Source of the DNA: JAVBOJ01 sp031550755
GTDB taxonomy: Bacteria > Bacillota > Clostridia > Oscillospirales > UBA929
Length of the DNA stretch: 18,223 nt
Reading direction: 5' to 3'
Assembly (NCBI GenBank): GCA_031550755.1
Contig: JAVBOJ010000048.1
Span: 1-18,223, forward strand
This document shows positions 12,875 to 18,223 of the stretch, one piece after another. Positions within the stretch are counted from its first letter, which is position 1. Each line of letters begins with the position of its first letter. Position numbers and translations under genes: made by a program. The notes beneath the pieces are model-generated. The model saw only the letters and a list, made by a program, of their open reading frames with translations. It was not told the DNA's origin and made no database searches.

Positions 12875-13756
12875 ATGTCATTGATATTCTTACTCTTTTC
12901 TCTGGCTGTTGTTCTGCTGCAATGTTTTCTCAGCGTAAAACGCAAGCAATCCTCCGGCCTGCTCCTTCCGTTTCTTTTGTTGGGCGTTTGCGCCTGTATT
13001 GCGCTTGCCACAATCGTCTCATACCATTCGTTTTGGGGAGCCGACCCTTCGGTCTTGGGAAGCTTCCCCTTGGGCATCACAATTTTTGCTCGCATTTCCG
13101 GATTCTTTTTCCTGTTCGTACTCTGTCTGGCCGTCTATTTTGTTTGTCTGTTCATTAAAAAGCTGCGTCATGCACGAAACGGCAAAGAAGAGCTGTCGGA
13201 AGTGGACAGGAATATAGAGCGCTTGAAGACGCAAAACAGGGTGATATGGTCAGTTATTGCGCTGGCGTGTTATACTCTTATTTTCGTTTTCTCTGTGCGG
13301 CCGTTTCTATCCTCACTTCATGACGAGACAAAAATTCCCGACGGGCTCATCAGGGGAAAAACATATACCTCCTCCTTCGTAAAAGCCGATATTATATCCC
13401 AAAAATCAAACTTGTGGCTTCTGAGCAATATGCTTCTCAGCAATGTATACTTAATAGAAGATATTCGCAGCGATGAAGAAACGTTTCCGAATCAATTGCG
13501 GGTCAGTTTTTTTTGCTCCATGCCGAACCGTGATGACTTCGTCGATTTCTCCGCCTGTCTCACCGATTCCGGTGGCAATGAACTCTTATTAAGATATATT
13601 GGCGCGGAAAGAATCACCGAGGACAAGCAGTTTTCCCGGTTGACCTTTGAAGACAGCGACGTTTCGTTTACGCGCGACGAGACATATACGCTGTACATGG
13701 CCTTGGACGATCGTCCAAACGACTCTGTGACCATTGTCTTTCGCATTCCCGTTTAA
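12875..13756 (+). CDS. Four-TM membrane protein with extracytoplasmic C-terminal domain, function unknown
   Basis: This 293-residue protein has hydrophobic segments at about 2-20, 28-50, 66-94 and 123-143. The positive clusters VKRKQ and KKLRHARNGK fall after TM1 and TM3. This predicts N-out topology, a cytoplasmic charged loop at 95-121 (KEELSEVDRNIERLK, perhaps a short coiled coil) and an external C-terminal domain of about 150 residues. That domain contains a beta-rich-looking ending (TYTLYMALDDRPNDSVTIVFRIPV). The gene is clearly more AT-rich than pth before it and the Cys/His-motif gene after it, which may reflect horizontal gain or relaxed codon selection. I do not recognise a family. 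It follows pth closely and may be cotranscribed with it. Confidence 0.82.
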   Translation: MSLIFLLFSLAVVLLQCFLSVKRKQSSGLLLPFLLLGVCACIALATIVSYHSFWGADPSVLGSFPLGITIFARISGFFFLFVLCLAVYFVCLFIKKLRHARNGKEELSEVDRNIERLKTQNRVIWSVIALACYTLIFVFSVRPFLSSLHDETKIPDGLIRGKTYTSSFVKADIISQKSNLWLLSNMLLSNVYLIEDIRSDEETFPNQLRVSFFCSMPNRDDFVDFSACLTDSGGNELLLRYIGAERITEDKQFSRLTFEDSDVSFTRDETYTLYMALDDRPNDSVTIVFRIPV

Positions 13757-13787
13757 AAACTCTCCCCCCACCGAAAGGAACCCGCCC

Positions 13788-14435
13788 ATGAAAGAATCCA
13801 TCTACACCATCCCCATCCAAGAGGCCTTCGCCGCGCCGGACGGCTGCCCGGTGTGCGCCCTGCGCGCAAAGCTCGAGCGCGAGACGCTGGAGTACGTCAT
13901 GGGCGCGGCCATGATGGAGCCGGATGTGCGCATTGAGACCAACAAGCGCGGCTTTTGCGCGGCGCATTTGGAAAAGCTGCTTGGGATGAAAAACCGACTG
14001 AGCCTGGCGCTCATGCTGGAGAGCTTGTTCGGCGAGCTTTCCAAGGCTCCGTGCGACGCCCTGCCGACGCTGGCCGGGGACTGTTATGTCTGCCGCCGGA
14101 CGGAGGATTTTCACCGGCACTTTCTGGAAAATATTCTTGCGCTCTGGAAGGATCAGCCGGAATTCCGGGACACCTTCCGCGGCCGGCGCGACCTTTGCTT
14201 CCCCCACGCGGCGGCGCTGGTCAAAACCGGGCAGGCCCAGCTCAGCCGCAAGCTGTCCGCGCAATTTTCAGACGATGTATGGGGCATGATATCTCCCAAA
14301 ATAAAAGAAATACAGACAAATCTGTCGGTTTTTTGCAAAAGCTTCGACTACCGCTTTGCCGGGCAGGATTTGGGACAGGCCAAAACCGCCGTGGAAGACG
14401 CGGCCGGCCTTTTGATGGGAAGGGATAGAGCATGA
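13788..14435 (+). CDS. DUF6062-like protein with two CxxC...CxxH motifs
   Basis: This 215-residue protein begins MKESIYTIPIQEAF and resembles the clostridial DUF6062 family (from memory, not searched). Two similar metal-binding-type modules are visible: C20xxC23 with C57xxH60, and C99xxC102 with C137xxH140. The loops between the halves are 33 and 34 residues, so the protein looks internally duplicated. Each set could hold a zinc ion. The rest is mainly helical with no signal peptide. ATG 13788 is chosen because GAAAGGAA lies 7 bases before it; an upstream TTG in the same frame lies inside the previous gene. Its stop overlaps the exonuclease start as ATGA, suggesting translational coupling. 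Function unknown. Confidence 0.83.
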   Translation: MKESIYTIPIQEAFAAPDGCPVCALRAKLERETLEYVMGAAMMEPDVRIETNKRGFCAAHLEKLLGMKNRLSLALMLESLFGELSKAPCDALPTLAGDCYVCRRTEDFHRHFLENILALWKDQPEFRDTFRGRRDLCFPHAAALVKTGQAQLSRKLSAQFSDDVWGMISPKIKEIQTNLSVFCKSFDYRFAGQDLGQAKTAVEDAAGLLMGRDRA

Positions 14436-14932
14436 GCCGCTATTGTGTCATCGACTTTGAAACCACCGGACTGAGCCCGCAAAACGACGAGGTCGTGGAG
14501 TTTGCCGCCGTACAGGTACATAACGGGGAGGTGGGGCTGCATCTGGCGTCGCTGTGCCGCCCGAGCAAGCCGATCCCCTACGCGGCCACGCAAATCCACG
14601 GCATCACGAACGAAATGGTGTGGGACAAGCCGTCTTTTTCCGCGCTTTTGCCGTTGCTTTTGGACTTTATCGGGGAAGATACCGTTGTGGCGCACAACGC
14701 GCCGTTTGATATGGGCTTTTTAAACCGCTACTGCGCGGACGCCGGTATCCCCTTCGCGCCGACGGTGTTTTGTACCCTGCGCGCCGCGCGCGGCCTGTTT
14801 CCCTTTCTGCCCAGCCGTTCGCTCGTCTTTGTGGCGCAGCATCTGGGCATTGAAAATGAGGACAGCTACCACCGCGCCCTCGGCGACGCCATGACCACCG
14901 CGCGGGTACTCATCAAAATGCTGAACGCTTAG
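14432..14932 (+). CDS. DEDDh 3'-5' exonuclease, DnaQ/PolC-epsilon-like
   Basis: This is a 166-residue single-domain exonuclease. The DEDDh residues are present: D8 and E10 (VIDFETTGL), D93 (AHNAPFDMGFL), H147 and D152 (HRALGDA). The IHGIT segment typical of DnaQ-like enzymes is at 55-59. Such proteins degrade DNA or RNA from the 3' end using two metal ions. It lacks polymerase and helicase parts, so it is not PolC itself; a proofreading-subunit-like or DNA repair role is possible. It is translationally coupled to the preceding gene through an ATGA overlap and ends 35 bases before the large kinase gene. Confidence 0.92.
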   Translation: MSRYCVIDFETTGLSPQNDEVVEFAAVQVHNGEVGLHLASLCRPSKPIPYAATQIHGITNEMVWDKPSFSALLPLLLDFIGEDTVVAHNAPFDMGFLNRYCADAGIPFAPTVFCTLRAARGLFPFLPSRSLVFVAQHLGIENEDSYHRALGDAMTTARVLIKMLNA

Positions 14933-14953
14933 CAGCACTTGATCTCTTCTTGT

Positions 14954-14960
14954 GGAGGTG
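14954..14960 (+). promoter_or_regulatory. Ribosome binding site deciding the TTG start at 14968
   Basis: GGAGGTG lies 7 bases before TTG 14968. No ATG or GTG in that frame gives the basic N-terminus plus first TM segment expected of a membrane kinase. Confidence 0.75.
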
Positions 14961-14967
14961 AGCTTTC

Positions 14968-17900
14968 TTGAAGCAACGGGAAAAAAACCGCTCGCTGCGC
15001 GCCTTTCTGCTCGTTACGCTGGGCGCCGCCCTGCTCTGCGGTCTGCTGATTTTCGTCTGGATCTTCTACGGCAATATGTCCGGCGCGCTAAAGAAAACCG
15101 AGTCGGAGCATATCCGCGAGCTGTCCGACGTCATCCACGGCGCGATGGAGGCCACCCAACAAAATATGAATTACAACACCCGGGCCTGGTCGAGCTGGGA
15201 CGAAACATATGCGTATGTGCTGGGCGAGGATGACAATTTCATCGCGCATCATCTCGCTGACGGCACCATGCTCACCTCCTACGCGGTGGATTTTGTCCTC
15301 ATCAAGGACGCCGCCGGCCGCGACCTTTACGCCGGCTCCCGCTACGAGCCGGCCGGAGGCCCCCGTCTGGACTTCCCCGCGGGGCTCAGTGAAACCGTCG
15401 CGCCGATTGCCCGGGATGTGCTGCAAAATCAGCCCTCCGAGGAGAACCACTTCTCGCTCGAGGGCCCTTACAACGACACCGGTTTTGTGGTCTGCGGCGA
15501 GCATTCGTACCTCGCCTGCACCATGCCGGTGCTGCGCAGTGACGACAGCGGCCCCGCCGTGGGTACATTCACGTTTTTCATCCGTTATGACGACGCGCAA
15601 ATCCGTGCGCTGACCAAGCTCCCCACCTCGGTGTTTTCGGTCGCCGAGCAGACCGACGGCGTCACGCGGGACGGCTACGAGGTGGTCAGCAACAACCTGC
15701 TGGTGGCGCGGCTGACGCTGGCCAACCTGCGCAGCGCGCGCGGCTCGGTGTTGTATTTTGATCATCCGCGCGTGTTGTATCAGGAGGGTCTGGCTCTGGT
15801 GTCCCTGACCACCGCCCTGCTGTTTTTCATGTTGCTGCTCATCCTTGTCGTTTTGTTTGTCCTGCTGGACCGCGCGCTGCTGCGGCCGCTGTCGCGGCTG
15901 GCCGGCGACATCGGCGGCATCGAGCAGGACAAGGCCATCGACACCCTCCGGTACGAGCGGCACCGGGAGTTTTACACCCTCAGCCACGCCATCAACGACA
16001 TGCTCGCGCGCTTGCAGGAAAGCCATCAGGCCGAGGAGCGCTCCAAGGTGTCCATGAATGTGCTGACCAACATCTTAAACGGGCTGGATGCCTACCTCTA
16101 CGTCTCCGACCCGCAGACGGACGAGATTCTGTTTATCAACGACAAAATGAAGGAGCACTTCAAGCTGTCCGGCGGTGTGGGTGAGATCTGCTGGCGGGTC
16201 CTGCAGGACGGCTTTTCGGAGCGGTGCGACTTTTGTCCCTGTTACCGGCTGAATGAAAATCCCGATGTGCCGGTGGTTTGGGAGGAGCACAACACCGTGA
16301 CCGGGCGCTACTACCGCAATACCGACAGTTTTATCGAGTGGTCCGCCGGACAGCGGGCGCATTTGCAGCATTCGGTGGACATCACCGACATCAAGCAGGC
16401 CGAATTCGCCCTTCAAAAGCGGCTGGAGCAGCAGGCGCTGATGGCGGCCATTTCGCAAAACTTCATCTCCGGCGGCGAGTTTGACGCGTTGATCGAACGT
16501 GCGTTGCAAATGACCGGCCAATTCATGAATGTGGGGCGCATTCTCCTGCTGCGCCATGAGGAAAACGCCCTCGTCTGCACCAGCGAATGGCTGGACGAAG
16601 CGCAGGAGGGAATTTCCTCCCATCTGGGCGGCAGGGTCGAGCTTTCCAACCCGGCGCTGCCGGTGCTTTCCTCCCTGCGTGAGGGCGACAGGGAGCATAT
16701 CTCCTCCGCCGACCCGGCCGTGGGGCGGTATCTGGATGGCTATCTGCTGCCCGGAGAGGCGTTTTTGGCGGTGCCGGTATTGGCCGAGGGTGCGCTGTGG
16801 GGCCTTTTGGGCATCGGAAAATTCGACGCCGCCCACCTGTGGACCGAGAGCGACGTCACCCTGGCCAAGCTGGTCACAAGTCTGCTGTCCGGCGTGCTGA
16901 GCCGGCAGGGCATGGAGGATCAGCTGCGGCGCCTGTCCTCCATCGTGGAATATTCGCCGCAGTATATCTCCTACCTTTCGGCCGATGGCACCATGAGTTA
17001 TGTAAACCCAGCCGGCCCCCGCATCACCGGCTATACCGCCGAGGAGCTGATCGAGGGCGGGCTGGCGCTGCTGTACGATCCCGACGACGTCGCGCGCATC
17101 CGGGATGAATTTCTGCCGCGGACGCTGGCGGAAGGCTCGGCCAGCTTTGAGCTTTCCCTGCTGCGGCGGGACGGCTCCCGGCGGATCATGGCGTTTTCCA
17201 GCTTTGTGACCGGACAGGACAGCATTGGCGGCATCGCCAGCGACATCACCGAGATGCGCCGGCTGGAGTCCGAGCTGATCGCCGCCAAGGAGCAGGCCGA
17301 ACAGGGCAGCCGCGCAAAAAGCGAGTTCCTCTCCCGCATGAGCCACGAGATGCGCACCCCCATGAACGCCATCATCGGCATGACCAGCATCGCGCAAAGC
17401 TCCTCCGATCCCGCCAAAAAGGAATACTGTCTGCAAAAAATCGACGACGCCTCCCGGCATTTGCTGGGCGTCATCAACGATGTGCTGGATATGTCCAAAA
17501 TCGAGGCCGATAAATTCGAGCTGAGCGTCTCCCCGTTTTCGTTTGACGAGATGCTCCGGGGCGTTATGAACGTCATCGGCGTCCGGGCCGACGAGAAAAA
17601 ACAGACCCTCACCGTAACGGCGGATCCGTCGCTGCCGCCGCTTTTGGTCGGCGATGAGCAGCGCCTGTCGCAGGTCATCACCAACCTGCTGACCAACGCG
17701 GTCAAGTTCACCCCGGACAAGGGGGAAATTTCGCTCCAAGCCCATGTGACCGAGCGCGACGGCGACCATCTGACCCTGCAGGTCGAAATCCGCGACAACG
17801 GCATCGGCATCTCGCGGGAGCAGCAGTCGCGCCTGTTCCGCTCCTTTGAGCAGGCCGACGGCAGCATCGCCCGCAAGTTCGGCGGCACAGGATTGGGGCT

Positions 17901-18223
17901 GGCCATCTGCAAACGCATCGTGGAGATGATGCAGGGGCGCATCTGGGTGGAGTCCACCCCCGAAAAGGGCTCCCTGTTTGCCTTTACCGTGCGGCTGCGC
18001 AGTCACACCGGCACGGCGCCCGCGCCCGCCCCGGCGGCGGACGATCCCGCCCGCGGCTTTGAGGGCAAGCGCGTCCTGCTGGCCGAGGATGTGGACATCA
18101 ACCGCGAGATTGTGCAGGCGCTGCTGGAGCCGACCTGTGTGACCATCGACTGCGCCGAAAACGGCGCGCAGGCGGTCATGATGTTCGCCGCCGCGCCGGA
18201 CAAATACGACATGATTTTTATGG
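14968..18223 (+). CDS. Membrane hybrid sensor histidine kinase, CHASE4-HAMP-PAS-GAF-PAS-HisKA-HATPase-REC (partial, 3' end missing)
   Basis: The frame is open from TTG 14968 to the window edge, giving 1085 residues. Visible are a basic start (MKQREKNRSLR), TM1 at about 13-34 and an external CHASE4-like domain at about 50-215 with the WSSWDETYAYV signature. TM2 is at about 276-300, followed by HAMP at about 300-350. A PAS-like domain (about 360-470) carries a Cys cluster, C408, C420, C423 and C425. Then come a GAF-like domain (about 495-650), a second PAS (about 655-765), HisKA with H793 (SHEMRTPMN) and HATPase with N910, D943 in RDNGIG and GGTGLGL. A receiver domain starts near 1034 (KRVLLAEDVDINRE). 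The window stops at G of the codon after MIFM, where the phosphoacceptor Asp is expected. It is a paralogue of the kinase at 6004-8367. Confidence 0.93.
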   Translation, partial: MKQREKNRSLRAFLLVTLGAALLCGLLIFVWIFYGNMSGALKKTESEHIRELSDVIHGAMEATQQNMNYNTRAWSSWDETYAYVLGEDDNFIAHHLADGTMLTSYAVDFVLIKDAAGRDLYAGSRYEPAGGPRLDFPAGLSETVAPIARDVLQNQPSEENHFSLEGPYNDTGFVVCGEHSYLACTMPVLRSDDSGPAVGTFTFFIRYDDAQIRALTKLPTSVFSVAEQTDGVTRDGYEVVSNNLLVARLTLANLRSARGSVLYFDHPRVLYQEGLALVSLTTALLFFMLLLILVVLFVLLDRALLRPLSRLAGDIGGIEQDKAIDTLRYERHREFYTLSHAINDMLARLQESHQAEERSKVSMNVLTNILNGLDAYLYVSDPQTDEILFINDKMKEHFKLSGGVGEICWRVLQDGFSERCDFCPCYRLNENPDVPVVWEEHNTVTGRYYRNTDSFIEWSAGQRAHLQHSVDITDIKQAEFALQKRLEQQALMAAISQNFISGGEFDALIERALQMTGQFMNVGRILLLRHEENALVCTSEWLDEAQEGISSHLGGRVELSNPALPVLSSLREGDREHISSADPAVGRYLDGYLLPGEAFLAVPVLAEGALWGLLGIGKFDAAHLWTESDVTLAKLVTSLLSGVLSRQGMEDQLRRLSSIVEYSPQYISYLSADGTMSYVNPAGPRITGYTAEELIEGGLALLYDPDDVARIRDEFLPRTLAEGSASFELSLLRRDGSRRIMAFSSFVTGQDSIGGIASDITEMRRLESELIAAKEQAEQGSRAKSEFLSRMSHEMRTPMNAIIGMTSIAQSSSDPAKKEYCLQKIDDASRHLLGVINDVLDMSKIEADKFELSVSPFSFDEMLRGVMNVIGVRADEKKQTLTVTADPSLPPLLVGDEQRLSQVITNLLTNAVKFTPDKGEISLQAHVTERDGDHLTLQVEIRDNGIGISREQQSRLFRSFEQADGSIARKFGGTGLGLAICKRIVEMMQGRIWVESTPEKGSLFAFTVRLRSHTGTAPAPAPAADDPARGFEGKRVLLAEDVDINREIVQALLEPTCVTIDCAENGAQAVMMFAAAPDKYDMIFM

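Noticed and set aside
16075..18006. A minus-strand open frame of over 600 codons opposite the large kinase
   Set aside because: The plus strand encodes unmistakable GAF, PAS, HisKA and HATPase motifs in this interval. The antisense product shows no domain and has the same composition-driven look.
1..18223. CRISPR arrays, tRNA or rRNA genes, toxin-antitoxin pairs and phage genes
   Set aside because: No regularly spaced direct repeats, no tRNA cloverleaf pattern, no rRNA-like sequence and no recognisable phage or toxin-antitoxin proteins were seen while reading both strands.

Overview
This 18.2 kb window looks like a chromosome segment of a GC-rich, low-sequence-identity relative of the Clostridia (Oscillospirales/Ruminococcaceae-like; the affiliation is inferred). 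The reasons are the Firmicute gene sets (yqeG, aroQ-pepQ, a PrsA-like lipoprotein, glmU-prs-pth), strong purine-rich ribosome binding sites, TTG and GTG starts, sigma-A-type promoters, and small families known mainly from Clostridia (DUF6062-like, DUF6774-like). No rRNA, tRNA, CRISPR array or phage module was seen. Almost all genes are on the plus strand.

Layout. (1) 1-90: start of a divergent minus-strand gene, cut by the window edge. (2) 104-3053: a tightly coupled operon, yqeG-like phosphatase, endonuclease IV-like TIM barrel protein, aroQ and pepQ. Each junction is a 4-bp start/stop overlap, and the promoter lies at 104-131 with a small dyad just downstream. (3) 3073-4235: a lipoprotein parvulin foldase with its own promoter and a strong terminator. 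(4) 4313-4806: two small convergent genes, a 60-residue membrane protein and a minus-strand 67-residue protein, sharing a bidirectional terminator. (5) 4885-9798: a signalling operon with a near-consensus promoter. It encodes a REC-HD-GYP protein (predicted c-di-GMP phosphodiesterase), a hybrid kinase (PAS-HisKA-HATPase-REC-REC-HPt) and a 470-residue protein with an N-terminal XRE-type helix-turn-helix. The first two form an RpfG/RpfC-like pair. (6) 9828-9987: a 160-bp element with 18-bp terminal inverted repeats and nested palindromes, best read as a MITE, in the gap upstream of glmU. (7) 10021-13756: a glmU-like gene, prs, pth and an AT-richer four-TM protein of unknown function. (8) 13788 to the right edge: a protein with duplicated Cys/His motifs, a DEDDh exonuclease and a very large membrane hybrid kinase (CHASE4-HAMP-PAS-GAF-PAS-HisKA-HATPase-REC). 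The window cuts that kinase at the first base of the expected phosphoacceptor Asp codon.

How the parts work together. The housekeeping genes cover aromatic amino-acid synthesis (aroQ), peptide turnover (pepQ), secreted-protein folding (PrsA-like), cell-wall precursor supply (glmU), PRPP synthesis (prs), ribosome rescue (pth) and DNA repair. The accessory signal is concentrated in the two kinase systems. In the first, the hybrid kinase can pass phosphate through its two receiver domains and HPt to the HD-GYP regulator, controlling c-di-GMP.

The most unusual points are the MITE-like element directly upstream of a glmU-prs-pth operon, and the GlmU homologue itself. It keeps a complete acetyltransferase domain but has lost the nucleotidyltransferase signature, so it may no longer make UDP-GlcNAc.
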